From Aphrophora alni (Eukaryota > Arthropoda > Insecta > Hemiptera > Aphrophoridae), in the NCBI GenBank assembly GCA_963513935.1, contig OY740765.1:72299638-72363637 (forward strand): a stretch of DNA of 64,000 nucleotides, read 5' to 3'. Positions 23,641 to 35,415 of the stretch are shown here, one piece after another. Numbering within the stretch: position 1 is the first letter of the stretch; every line of letters begins with the position of its first letter. The notes below the pieces were generated by a model. It saw only the letters and a program-made list of their open reading frames with translations, searched no databases and was not told the origin of the DNA. Made by a program: the position numbers and the translations under genes.

Positions 23641-25297
23641 TAATGGAAATTCATTGTATAGGGTTGATTTTTTGTTTTGTTTTGTTAAAAAACAAAAAAA
23701 TCCAAATATTCTACATTAATACAAGGAATTAACAAAGTTGTTGCAAACTTTTTTGTTTTGGACAAGTAAAGGAATTTGAACAATGCATTGTGCTGACATC
23801 ACAATTCACCGACTTGTCTAAATGGGAAAATCGCGAGTCAGCTAATTTGTGAAGTAAATTTAAAATATGAAATACCAAGGGTAGAGGATGGGTAATTGTA
23901 GTACAAACTTTACACAATTCATATCTATTACGGGTATTTCATAAAAGTTGAAGCACGCCAACGTAGAGGAAAAATAAAATTTTGAAAAATTTCTAAAATA
24001 ATAAGATTTTGGGAAAATAAAGTATTTTTTTAAAAAATAAAGAAAAATAAGACTAATTTAGTTTCAATAATTTAAAAAAAAATTAATGATAAAAAAGTTG
24101 GCGAAAAAGTGCAACTTTACTAACATAATAAAAGTGGAATAAAAAATAAATTAAAAATTGTTTGCTATACAATTAGCTGAATGAATAAAAGGTTAACGTG
24201 AATTAAAAAACAAATAAAATTTAATAACCAATGTATGGGATATGGTTTTCTCACCTTAGTGTGACAACTAAAAAGGATAAGTTCAAGTCCTAGAATAAAG
24301 CTTAAAAACAAGTATTAAACATGTTATGTCAATCCCAGGTAAATTAATTAACAACAAAGTGTGAAATTCAGAGGTGTGAAAAAAGGTGTGTAAAAAAGCG
24401 TTGTATGTTGTAATCCTAATAACGGATAAAAATTCTGTTGTGGCTACTGGATTCAAATACAGTGTGCCACAAAACTAGCGAGTTTTGTGAAAAAATGTGT
24501 TAAATTGGTAAAGTTAGGAAATCGTGATGTCAAAAGAGGGAGGAACGTGTGTTACCAACTTAAAGCGAGATCTAGAATAACGACGAATAATTATAAAAAA
24601 TAATTTAATAAAGAAAAAGATTAAATAACATAGCCACTAATTAGTAAACCACATTAGAACAAAGAAAAGATGAAATAATGGCATTAAGAAAGCTAAAAAA
24701 CTGAATATTCTCAAGTTATCTATAGGGAAAAAAATTGGTACGAGAATTGGGAATTTTCAAGCCATAAATAAGTCTAATCATCCTCTCCGAAGTGGGAGTA
24801 AAAAAATAAAATCCTTAAATGTATTAACCAGAAACCACGCTGGTCAAAGTAACAATTTTTAAAATAGATACTCTGTAATAAATTTTTGAAAAAGTCAAAA
24901 TTTTCTAAAAGAATAGCAGTAAAGGCAAAATGAAATTAAATTAAAAATTAAAATCAGTGCAGGGAGCTAGTGGTGGTTTTTCAGTGAAAGTGAAAAACTG
25001 GCAATTTTGAAAATGCAATTAATCCAATGAAAATCTGGAAGGATAAACGACCAGTACTAGCAGAGCTCATGGATAAAATCTAAAACATAAGACAGCGACA
25101 GATTTCACCAGGTATTTTCAGGAAATCATCACGACGGTCAAGGTTTGACTTTCCAAATTTTATATTTTTAAAAGAAGTGATATTTCTAAAAATCGAAAAA
25201 GTAAATTTCAAAGTGATATAAAAGTAATTAATTTTCCTGGGAATTTTAAATTTTGATAATTATTAAAGAATGTATATCATGTATAGTATAAGATATA
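23641..25297. other. A-rich intronic stretch, unclassified
   Basis: The plus strand is strikingly rich in A and poor in C from about 23940 to 25260, with many AAAATAAA-type runs. No frame or terminal repeats were recognised. It may be a degenerate retroelement. Confidence 0.35.
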
Positions 25298-26597
25298 CAA
25301 GGGGGGACCTAAAAAAAACGGGAATTTGGTCATAACTCCTTTATTTTTCAATATTTTCACACCAAATTTTGGTCACCTTCAAAGTAATTACGTTTGACTG
25401 CAATGCACTTCTCTAATTGTTTCCTTCCATTGTTCAAAACATTGTTGATATTCACTTAATGAAATGTTCTTTAGTCCATCCAGCGATTTTTGTTTCACCT
25501 CTTCCACAGTCTCAAAACGTTTACCTTTCATATTCCTTTTGAGTCGGGAGAACAAAAAACAGTCGCAGGGAGCGAGATTCGGTGAATTGGGGGGGTAGGC
25601 AATCGGTGTGATACCGTTTTTTGTCAAAAACTGCTTCACAGACAGGGCGGTGTGGGCAGGTGCGTTGTCATGATGGAAGAACCAATCCCCTGTGTGCCGC
25701 AAATCCGTTTTTTTCTTCTTCGAATGCTCTCCCTCAAAACCTCCAAGAAATGTCGGTTAACAGTTTGGCCCGGAAGAACGAATTCTGAATTCACAACACC
25801 TCAGCAATCAATGAAACAAATGAGCATTGTCTTGATGTTTGACTTCACCATGCAGCATTTTTTTGGACGAGAAGACTGAGCTGTCTTCCATTGGCTTGAT
25901 TGATGTTTTGTTTCAGGGTCATATCCATAACACCATGATTCATCATCAGTTATATATAAAAAAAATCTGGGTCCTCTTGCAGCTGATTTTGCAGGTCGAA
26001 ACAGGCATGAAGTTGGCGCTCCCTTTGCTTGTCTGTGAGAAGGCGTTCAACAAGTTTGGCTGCAACTCTTCTCATGCACAAATCCTCCGATAAAATCTTC
26101 TGGATTGAACTCCAAGTCAATCCAGACATCGCAACTAATTGATCAATGGTTCGACGACTGTCGTCCCGAACCAGATTGTTGATTTTCTCAACGTTGTCAT
26201 CAGTTCCTGACGTTGAAGGGCGCCTAGAATGAGGCTGGTCTTCAGTCGACATTTCTCCATTTTTAAAACGCTAAAACCACTCGTAGACATGTGTTTTACT
26301 TAAAGTAGCTTCCCTATAAGCAGTTACAAGAGTTTCCGCGGGCGTTTTCCCCAACAAGAAACAAAATTTCTCAGCCACATGTTGCTCCTGGCAGTCAGCC
26401 ATTTTACGTTTTCGCCAAAACGGAAAAAGGTCTTTCACAAAAAACGTTCTCACGGACGAACTGATCCACTCACAGCGAACAAACGTTACACACTGACATG
26501 TAGCAATGTGACTCGAGACTCCCTCTCAAGCCGACCAGCCACGCCTACCCCCTCTCCTCACCAGCCTGATTCCCATTACTATTGGGTCCCCCTCGCA
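25298..26597 (-). mobile_element. mariner element with damaged transposase
   Basis: The left end CAAGGGGGGACCTAAA and the right end in reverse complement GCGAGGGGGACCCAAT form the terminal repeat and are flanked by TA. Length (1.3 kb) is that of a full mariner. The only gene is the transposase, on the minus strand. Confidence 0.88.
25388..26402 (-). pseudogene. mariner transposase, inactivated
   Basis: The expected start is the ATG at 26400-26402 (MADCQEQHVAEKFCFLLGKT). The helix-turn-helix region reads through to KTHVYEWF, then a TAG at 26271-26273 stops the frame. The same frame then continues with RFKNGEMSTEDQPHSRRPST and SEDLCMRRVAAKLVERLLTD to about 25950. A frameshifted, poorly kept part follows (about 25710-25950) where the first catalytic Asp should lie. 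The C-terminal third (25388-25702) is open: DWFFHHDNAPAHTALSVKQF with the second Asp and PPNSPNLAPCDCFLF with the third Asp of the D,D34D triad. One stop plus at least one frameshift means no active protein. Confidence 0.92.
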
Positions 26598-27514
26598 TAT
26601 ATAATGTGTATGGATTATTAAATTTGTGTTAAATATTAAATCGTAAAATCAATATAAAGTAACTCAGTCCTGATTACTAATTAAATAAATTCTGAGAAAT
26701 TAGTAAATTCAGGAATTAAAAATTTTCATTGTATGAAAAGAATTTTGATAATAAGAAATGATGCATTTAAGTCAAAAATAAATAGACCAACTGCTCAAGT
26801 AGTAATAAGATTTATATAATAAAAAGAAGGCTGCCCTCAACACAGGCATAGCCTTTGAGGGTTTCATTTGGTAGAAAGACATAGAGGTATTATTGTTTGT
26901 TTTTTTTTTGAATTTGTAAACTAAATATAAAGAACAATGATATTATTATAATTATTTTTATTATTATATATATGTTCAATTTAATTTTCTATTGTTTATA
27001 TGCATTTATTTTTTCTATAGAAGTAGTCTATAAATATGAAAATGTAATTGTTTGTTTTTTCTGTGTAAGCTACCAACTGAAATTAAATAAATAAAAAAAA
27101 AAAAAAAAAAGTTGTAAAAAGAAAGTAAATTTTTTATTTCATTTGGTAGTTTGGTGAAAAATAAGATATTTTTTCATTTTGGGTTTGAAATTAATGATTC
27201 ATTAAAACAGAGCAGTGTAGAATTATTTCAGATATTAAATCCACACACACACACACACACACACACCCACGTTTCCAGCATTCTACAAGCACAAGGTAGG
27301 TTATATTGTATATTCTATAGCACTTCCAAGGACACATAAACTTGAGATACAAATCACTAACTTAAAATTTTGCTCGTGTTCTCCCTGTGAAAAGAGAGAC
27401 TAATTTAAATATAATTCTGGAAGCGTTGATACTATAAAGGCGGTTCCGATAGTTTGGTTCTTTCTAAATTGTCGAAGGAATTGAAAACTTCTAGGCTAGA
27501 TAAACTCGAAAGAA
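26598..27514. other. Intronic sequence between mariner and minisatellite
   Basis: AT-rich with an A-run at 27092-27110 and a (CA)n run at 27242-27267. No gene recognised. Confidence 0.45.
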
Positions 27515-27690
27515 ACACACATTATTCTTACATATAAATAAACACACATTATTCTCATATATACATAAATACACATTATTTTCATGTATGCATTAACATA
27601 CATTATACTTATACATACATAAACACACATTATTCTTATGTATATATAAACACACATTATTCTCATGTGTATATAAACACACATACTCAT
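27515..27690. repeat. Minisatellite fragment
   Basis: Further units of the array seen at 23409-23640, with TTATTCTCATGTATACATAA variants. Confidence 0.88.
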
Positions 27691-27725
27691 AAACAAAGAC
27701 CAGAGCACTGTGGTGACAATATATA

Positions 27726-27908
27726 CAGGTACACTTTCAAAAGTATATTACCAAACTTTGTTAAGATTCTCTCTGAAGATGACAACTTTGTTGTTGTAAT
27801 AGCTATAAGGGTCTAATAGGAATAAACATTTTACTTTTGACAAAAAGTTTGTTTTTTGTTATTTTGTTTATTCCCAAGTGTGGTAAGGGACTTTTGAAAG
27901 TGTACCTG
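27726..27908. mobile_element. 183-bp MITE with perfect 19-bp ends and TA duplication
   Basis: Both ends are CAGGTACACTTTCAAAAGT in inverted orientation without mismatch, flanked by TA at 27724-27725 and 27909-27910. The interior is non-coding. Perfect ends suggest a recent Tc1/mariner-type insertion. Confidence 0.9.
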
Positions 27909-27924
27909 TACACATACTCATATA

Positions 27925-29038
27925 CAGTAGAACCTCTGTTAACCAACCTATTTCGTAGTGTACTGGTTCGATGAGAGTTTCCGAAAATAAATTGTAATTG
28001 AAACACCAAAGCGGCGGCGAGTCAAACGACTTTGTCGATAGCGGTATCCCATTGTCGTCAGCGTAAAAACACTGCGGCATTGGCACCTGTCGGTATAGCA
28101 GACATACACCGACTAAAATGTTTGATGGGCCGCTTTTTTTTCTACGAATCAATTAGTACGTACGTTATGGAAAATATAACATTCCTTTTCAGTTTTCTTC
28201 TTGTCTTTGACTGGTTATGATCTAAGTATATAAATAAAAATGAGCGAGTTACAAAAACGGAAGCATGTGTGTTGGTTTCGTTTGAGACGCGGTTAAATGT
28301 GTTAAAAAGACTTGACAGAGGAGAATCTGTAAAAAAGCTTTGTGATGAGTTTAACGTGGGAAAAAGTACCATCAACGATTGGCGACAAAATAGACAATCG
28401 ATTGAAGATTTTTGTTCAAAAATTGAGTCGGAAAAAGTAATTTGGTGCACTAACAAAAAACCAGTTTGTGACATCGTCGACGAAGCTCTTTGGATGTGGT
28501 ATGTCCAAGAACGCCGGAGAGGAAGCCATTTTGATTGCAAAAGCACTGGTAATTCACAGTAAAATCGAGAATGCACCAGCATTCTCTGCTAACCAGGGAT
28601 AGTTTGATCGTTGGTAAAAGCGTCATGGGATTCGTTTCGCTCACATATGTGGTGAAAAAATGTCACCAAATGAATCAGGCGCTAGTGAATTTAAGGCTTT
28701 CGAAAACCTTTTAAAAACTAAAAAACAAACAAAATACCGATTTTTTCAAACAGTGATGTTTGTTTGTATTATATAAGTTTTTACGATGTTTAAAACAGTT
28801 TGTAGTGTTTAATTTTTTCATGTTTGATGTATAATATAAATAACATAATATATATGATACATATATGTACAATAAAATGAGTTGCAATAATATCTTAGTT
28901 GCATAATTCTTAGCGCTACCTGATTAGCTTTCTGTGAACGAAAACCGATTATTCACGGGAACCTCGGATTAACCGGAAAAACAGGCTAACCGGCCCGGGT
29001 GTCAGTCCCGAATAGACCGGTTAAGAGGGGTTCTACTG
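27925..29038 (+). mobile_element. Tigger/pogo deletion derivative keeping the N-terminal transposase
   Basis: The left end CAGTAGAACCTCTGTTAACC and the right end in reverse complement CAGTAGAACCCCTCTTAACC lie between TA dinucleotides (27923-27924, 29039-29040). The 1.1-kb interior encodes only the DNA-binding part of the transposase. Confidence 0.9.
28238..28715 (+). pseudogene. Tigger/pogo transposase N-terminal half (HTH and CENP-B-type DNA-binding domains)
   Basis: The start MSELQKRKHV at 28238 is followed by a frameshift near 28265. The helix-turn-helix is then clear: NVLKRLDRGESVKKLCDEFN and VGKSTINDWRQNRQSIEDFC. After another frame change near 28510 the second domain reads KALVIHSKIENAPAFSAN, a stop where a Trp/Gly context is expected, then KRHGIRFAHICGEKMSPNES. 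The frame ends near 28715 and the whole DDE catalytic domain is absent, deleted between here and the right end. Confidence 0.85.
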
Positions 29039-29040
29039 TA

Positions 29041-29125
29041 TACATAAACAAACATTATTCTCATGTATATATAAACACATTATACTCATATATACATAAA
29101 CACACATTATACTCCTATATACATA
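29041..29125. repeat. Last minisatellite fragment
   Basis: Two to three units (CATGTATATATAAACACATT and similar) close the array on the right side of the Tigger derivative. Confidence 0.85.
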
Positions 29126-29375
29126 TGTTGTACTCATGATGGTATCTCAGCCCTGATGGTTCTTGAAGTTGATCATATTTAAAAATATGGCTCCAATCAT
29201 TCTGCTTGTTATTGGTATCTCTCAGGGCACTTAAATATGTTCATCAAAATGTTATACAAGAAGCATGATTAGTGTTCATTTCAAGAGAATGAGTCTAGGA
29301 TAAGTAGGATACTCTAAATATGGGAATTAGCTAACAAGTAACTAGCATGAACCAAAATGTCTAAAATAAACTTAC

Positions 29376-29472
29376 TTATATAATGTACATCACCGGCACA
29401 AACAAGACGTATTGGTTCTGCATCTAATGATAGAACCATCTGTCCATCCATATCTTCATTGTTAAACAATAT
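29376..29472 (-). CDS. Trpml: Mucolipin (TRPML) exon, end of luminal domain with fourth conserved cysteine
   Basis: This 97-nt exon follows a TTTTCAG acceptor and ends at a GTAAGT donor. It reads ILFNNEDMDGQMVLSLDAEP, then IRLVCAGDVHYI. The F-N-N strand followed by a short turn and a Leu-Ser-Leu strand, then a single cysteine, matches the last part of the TRPML luminal domain just before helix S2. The cysteine is the fourth of the conserved set, so both expected disulphides can form in this protein. It is phase 0 at the start and phase 1 at the end, which is compatible with both neighbours. It lies alone between a 16-kb and a 19-kb intron. Confidence 0.9.
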
Positions 29473-30380
29473 CTGAAAACAAAAAATGAATAAAAAATTA
29501 TGAATGGTAACATATACTGATTAAGACTCACAGTTGTCCAGATTAAATAAAATAACTGGTATAGAGGATAATAAAATACTGTGTTTAGCAGCAAAACAAG
29601 TTTATTTTACATATAAAACTGTAAGTATGTCTAATCTAAAGAAAAATAAATGGTGTATAAACACTGCACACCAAATTTTCTTACTCAACCATCCCCAAAC
29701 CTCCAAAAATGTTAACTCGGCAGTTTATCAATCAAAAAGTGAAAATGAACTATTAAACGCTGTCTTTAAAAATATAATTTTCTACTTAAATAAAGGCCTA
29801 AACTTGGTTTTCTTGTGCTATAAACATGTCCTCAGCACAAATAGTATTTGATTAAAATCGACCTTTTAATAACGGCGGCCAAGATTCTATTTGTTTTAAT
29901 AATTATTTCTGAACGGTAATACTTTTTAACTTTCAATTTTTCATATGGGTTTGGGTCCAAAATATTCAAATGTCACTAAAATTTGAACGGAATCCGTAGA
30001 CCTGGTTTTAAGAAAATATGTATTTCGTAATCGGTTGATTTTTTGGTTTATTACCAATAATTCAAGAACCAGTATTTTTAGAGAAATGGTGACAAATAAG
30101 TTTCATTGGGTTCTAAGGTGCTACACTTGAGCAAAATTGATCAAAATCATTTGATCTGATTTTCAGTAAATATTAATTTTGTGTATTTTATGCCAACACC
30201 CCAAAATTTTGAGTTATCAAAAAAAAAAAAATTTTTAAATCTTGAGACATGGTTAACATTATGCGTCAATACTAGATTTCATTATAATCATTTTAGATGT
30301 TTAACTTTAGAGCACTATACAAATCATAAACAAACATTCCAAAAACTTTCTTTTTCTTTTTTTTTACTCAGTGGACCTGA
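29473..30380. other. Intronic sequence, no feature recognised
   Basis: The frame at 29534-29851 (105 codons) has no recognisable motif and starts directly after the mucolipin exon on the opposite strand. It is considered chance. Confidence 0.45.
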
Positions 30381-30399
30381 TTGACATCACTTTCCTCAA

Positions 30400-31885
30400 A
30401 ATGGATAAATGTCTACTTTCATCTCCTTTAAATTACGTTTCAATATCCTCCAATAATAAAAACTGTTCTTCTAATTATCCAAATCTTCCACTTCATATCT
30501 AGTTGTGTCTAGTTTCAAATCTTAATCTGCTTACAATCATATTTCAAAAATCTTCAATAATAAAGCTTGTTCTCCTCTTTGTGGAAATCTTCCCCTTCAC
30601 ATCCTCTTGTGTCTAGTTTCATATATTCATCTGCTTCCAATCATATTTCAACATCCTCCAATAATACAGACTGTTCCATCTCCTTTTGAAAATCTTCCAC
30701 TTCACATCCAGTTGTGTCTAGTTTCACAAGTCAGTGGCGGCGATAAGAACCCGCGGGCCCCCCACAAATTTGTTCATCGGGCCCCCCCTCTCCCAATAAT
30801 CTTTTCCCGGATGTTTATCTTTTCGCCGGCCGGCACCAGTGAGTCACCGCGATGCGCGACGTAGCGATAGCTGCGTTACTTATCGGCCAATGGTAAACAA
30901 TACACATTAAATAATAAATACTGCTCTCTAAAAAATAATGGTTATTGCCGTTTTGGATGCACGATGGATGCACAATCTTGTCTGAAGACATTTTAGTAAT
31001 ATCTTGACAATACTCATAAAAATATTGTTATGATAGGGGGGCCCGTGTGGCAGGGCCCGTCGCGGGTCAGGTCCCGGCAAAATTTCCCGAAAAATCCCGG
31101 TCAAGACTCGCGGGCCTACCCGCACGGCGGGCCCTGCGGGCCCGCTATAACCGCCACTGTCACAAGTTATTCTGCTTCAATCATGTTTCAAAATTCTCCA
31201 ATAATACAACCTCTCCTTCTTCTTCCACTTCACATCCAGTTGTGTCTAGATCATATCTTCATACGTTTCCATTCATGTTTCAACATCCTACAATAATACA
31301 ACCTGTTCTTCTTCTTTTTCCTTTTTACATCCGGTTCTGTCTAGTTTAACATCATCATTTGCTGGTGATAATGTTTCAAAATCCTCCTATAATACAGCCT
31401 GTTCTTCTTCTTGTAGAAATATTCCACTTCCCATACAGCTGTACCTAGTTTAACATCTTCATCTTCTTTAAATCATATTTCAACATCCTCCAATAATATA
31501 GCCTGATTGTACAATTGTGTTAATCTTCCACTTCATATCTAGTTTCACATCTTAATCTATTTTCAGTCATCTTTACAATCCTCCAATAATACAGCCTGTT
31601 CGTCTCCTTGTGTAAATCTTTCACTTCACTTGACATTAGTGTTAAGTTTCTAATCTTAAACAGCTTCCAATCATGTTTCGACATCCTCTAATAATACAGC
31701 CTGTTGTTCTTTTTCTTCCATGTCACAATCCCATTGTATCTAGTTTAACAAATTCACCCGATTCCAATCATGTTGCAACATCCTCTAATAGTGGAATAAG
31801 TTCTTCTTTTTCCGCTTTACATCCAGTTGTGTCTAGTTTCACATTTTTATCTATCTGCTTCCAATAATATTTTTTAATATCTTCC
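30400..31885. repeat. Tandem array of an approximately 100-bp satellite unit, block 1
   Basis: Units share TTTCAACATCCTCCAATAAT, then ACAGCCTGTTCTTCT, then TTCCACTTCACATCCAGTTG and TGTCTAGTTT. About ten diverged units are seen, interrupted by the hAT MITE at 30732-31159. A second block lies at 33460-34530. The pyrimidine-rich plus strand gives many short stop-free frames without protein meaning. Confidence 0.9.
30732..31159. mobile_element. GC-rich hAT MITE with 8-bp target-site duplication
   Basis: The element starts CAGTGGCGGCGATA and ends TATAACCGCCACTG, and is flanked on both sides by TCACAAGT (30724-30731, 31160-31167). The 8-bp duplication and CAGTGGCGG ends are typical of hAT elements. 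Its outer 110 bp on each side are very GC-rich, with GGGCCC-type runs, in sharp contrast to the AT-rich surroundings. No coding sequence is present. Confidence 0.93.
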
Positions 31886-32880
31886 AATAATATTGTAACG
31901 TTCTTATAAAAGAACTCCCTTTAATTCAACAAATTTAATAAAATCCTTTTTTGAAAATCATATTCTAAAGTAAAATTTCATCTCATTTAAAGAAACATTA
32001 CTAAAAACAACATAGACTAAATAATCAAATTCAGAAAGTGGTTATCGGATTAATTGACAGAGATCGCCACCAATCGACAGCTTTGAAATATAACAATTAT
32101 AGATAACAAGACATGTGATATAATCAGCTTATCTGAACATACTTCCTTATATTTGACTATGTCAATTTCATTCTGAGATACATTATTCGATGAGGATGCA
32201 AATGAAGTTTGTTTAAGTCTTCGTTACTAAAATGTTTTAAAAATATTCTGCATTTCTGCAAAGGTATTGGCTTTTGCGTAAAAGGTTTTATCCAACCCTT
32301 TTTTTAATCTACCATCTTAAAATGTAATAAAAATAATTACACAATAAAACAAAAACAAATATGCTGATGCAGACCAGAAAACCAGGTAAAAACTTACTTT
32401 TCATATAGTTCCCTAAGCTTTGGTCACAGAAACAACAAATTTAATTGTTACTTTATTAATATTGTAAGGATTTGGAGAAAAAGAAGTTAATCTGAATTGA
32501 ACTTGTTTTGTGGATTTCAGCTGAAATCTAAAATTTTAGCGTGTCATATTACGCAATTTCAGCTTGTTTTACCTTGTCTAAAATTGCAGGATTGCCATGC
32601 CATCCATTGTTAGCATTAAAAAACTCATGTTAAAACCACTATTAATTCCTGTTAGTCAAAGGCAAAAGTTTTAATTAAACTTTACAGTTGCATCATCACA
32701 AAATTCTAAAAATTTGCTATATTTGCTATAATTCCAAATAATGCCGGATAACATCAAGTAATCTCCAGTTATTCAAATAAAAGATGTAAGCATTTTATTG
32801 ATGTGCGAAAGAAGACAGACAGAACTTTACTTAAAAATGTAATCATGTTTACTTGAGTTTCAAATGTAACTGTGAATCAG

Positions 32881-32923
<43 letters not shown>

Positions 32924-33459
32924 AATTTGTTTTTTAAATTAGATGGGATTGCTAGCGTTTTTCGGCCTTTATTTAGAAATCGTCCATATCGCATTAATTT
33001 TAAACTTAAAGAATCCAAAATTTAAATTTTCTGTTGAACTTCAATAAATTTGTAGTTCATAATTTCAATAATTAAAAAAATATATAATATAATCCTAAAA
33101 AACAGATCCTAACTTTCTAAAATTGTTTTATCATTACTTCACATTTGTAAAACAATTATCTGTTTTTGGTTAATTAAAAATAAAATCTGTTGAATTTAAG
33201 TGTCAAATTAAAATAACAACTTTATAAAACTATATTTTTAGTTCTATTATTAACCTTGAATAGATGTTAATTAGAAGACAGGAACAATCATAATTTGGAG
33301 TAAAATATATACATATTTTGTGATTGATGAATCTTGATCCCTGCTGCAAGCAGACTAGTAGGTTCTTTCAGGAAAGATTAATTAGCTCAAATGATCATTT
33401 CTGTTTAATATTGTCAACCCTTTAGGTTAGTATAATATAATGTTATACTGACATCCACG
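31886..33459. other. Insertion separating the two satellite blocks, unclassified
   Basis: About 1.6 kb of AT-rich sequence with an (AT)n run at 32883-32919. No transposon ends or coding motif recognised. Confidence 0.4.
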
Positions 33460-34530
33460 AGGTGTAACAAAACAGCCTGTTCTTCTTCTTCTACTTCTAC
33501 TTTACATCCAATTATGTCTAGTTTGATATCTTTGTCAGCTTCCAATTATGTTTCAACATCTTTAAACAATACAGCCTTTTCTTCACCTTGTGGAATCTCA
33601 CACTTCACATCCAGTTGTGTCTAGATCATATCTTCATAGTTTCCATTCATGTTTCAACATCCTACAATAATACAACCTGTTCTTCTTCTTTTTCCTTTTT
33701 ACATCCAGTTCTGTCTAGTTTAACATCTTCATCTGCTAGTGATAATGTTTCAACATTCTTCAATAATACTACCTTATCTTCTCCTTATAGAAATCTTCCA
33801 ATTTACACCAAGTTGTATCTAGTTTAACACCTTCACCTGTTTTCAATCATCTTTCAACATCCTCCAATAATTCAGCCTCTTATATTTCTTCCATTTCACA
33901 TCCAGTTGTGTCTAGTTTAACTTCTTCATCTTCTTCCAATCAAGTTTCAGCATCCTCCAATAATACAGCTTGTTCTTCTTCTTTTTTTTCCACTTCACAT
34001 TTTCATCTTATGCCAATCATGTATCAACTCAATCTAATATTACAGTCTAGTCTTTTCCTTGTGGAAATCTTCCACTTCACATCCAGTTGTGTGGAGTTTC
34101 ACATTTTCATCTTCTTCCAATCATTTTTCAACATCCTCCAATAATACAGCTTAGTCTTCTTATTCCACTTTACATCCAGTTGTGTCCAGTTTCACATCTA
34201 CAATTTTCCTATCAGGTTTCAACAACCTCCAATAATACATAAGTCTTCTTCTTCCACATGTGTACTCTCATCCCTCTTCATGTCATCTACATATCTCCCT
34301 CTTCATCTGCTTCTATTCATGGTTCAGCAATCACCAATAATATAGCCTGTTCTTCTCTTTGTGAAAATCTTCCACTTCCTATCCAGTTGTGTTGTGTCTA
34401 GTTTAACATCTTCATCTGTTTCCAATTATGCTTCAACATCCTCCAATAATACAGCCAGTTCTTCTTCTTCTTCTTACATTTCACATCCAGTTGTGAAAGT
34501 AGTTTCGTATCTTAATTTCCTTCCAATCAT
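33460..34530. repeat. Tandem array of the approximately 100-bp satellite unit, block 2
   Basis: Same unit and orientation as block 1; about ten units. The segment around 33600-33770 is nearly identical to 31215-31380 in block 1, which suggests a shared recent higher-order duplication. Confidence 0.9.
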
Positions 34531-34544
34531 GTTTTAATCTTATT

Positions 34545-35415
34545 TTGTTATTATGTAAGAATGACTTATTTATTATAATTTGTTTATACAAGTTATAATA
34601 TGTGTGTTTCAAGAGTTTGGGGGGGGGGGAATTATAAGTTTTTCAGTGAATTTGTTTCAGGCGTACCTAGTACAAAGGTCTAGGTTAGGTCAAATTAAGC
34701 CTAACTTTTTAACAAATTTCCACTTTATCTAATAAAAATTTTATAAATTGATTTTAATTTTTACGAACTTTTATCCAGAACTATATTACAAAACTTTTGT
34801 ATATCTTAAAATTTTTGTTAATTGTTGTTTAGTAAATATAGGCTTTTATGTAGTATTTTGGGTTCAGTTTTTGTAAGAATTTTTGATTCCTGACATGCTA
34901 ATTCCACAATTTGTACACCTAATTTTTTTTTTAATTACAGAGATAAATTGTATACACCTTCCTGAGAGAAATAATATATAAAAAGTTGTGTTTTGCATAA
35001 TATTACTATTTTGGGTGATTTTTTTTCCCAATTAGGCCTAACTTTTTAGCAAATTTCACATTTTACGTTTAAAAAAATGTTTTTCATATGAAAATTTTAT
35101 AAATTTATTTTTGTTTTTGTCTAAATTTATACACAATTACATTACAAATCTTTTGTATATCTTGAAGAAGAAAAAAAGTTGTTGTATGGTTTATATACGA
35201 TTATCTGTGTAATTTTCACAGCATTTTTTTATTTCTAACATACTCCAAAACCTTTACATCTAACATTTTTTCATTACACAGATAAATTCTATGCACCTTT
35301 TTGAGAAAAATTATATAACTAGTTGTGTTTTGCATAATATTACTATTTTTTTGAATTTTTTAAAATACTATTAAAAATGGAAAAAGGTTCCATTTCCAGT
35401 TCCACGGTTAACCCT
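34545..35415 (-). mobile_element. TTAA-family non-autonomous repeat, copy 2 (inverted orientation)
   Basis: Parallels 18940-19814 over its length: ATAATATGTGTGT, TTTGTTTCAGG-GTACCTAGTACAAA, CAAAACTTTTGTATATCTT and the ACACAGATAAATTCTATGCA block. It runs up to the GGTTAACC at 35410-35417, where copy 3 begins in the opposite direction. Confidence 0.72.

Noticed and set aside
23384..27708. Minus-strand frames with repeated MSIMCVYVYM-like peptides.
   Set aside because: They are translations of the 32-bp minisatellite, not proteins.
30607..31349. Proline/arginine-rich frames in the GC-rich patch.
   Set aside because: They fall within the hAT MITE, which has clear ends and duplication and no transposase similarity.
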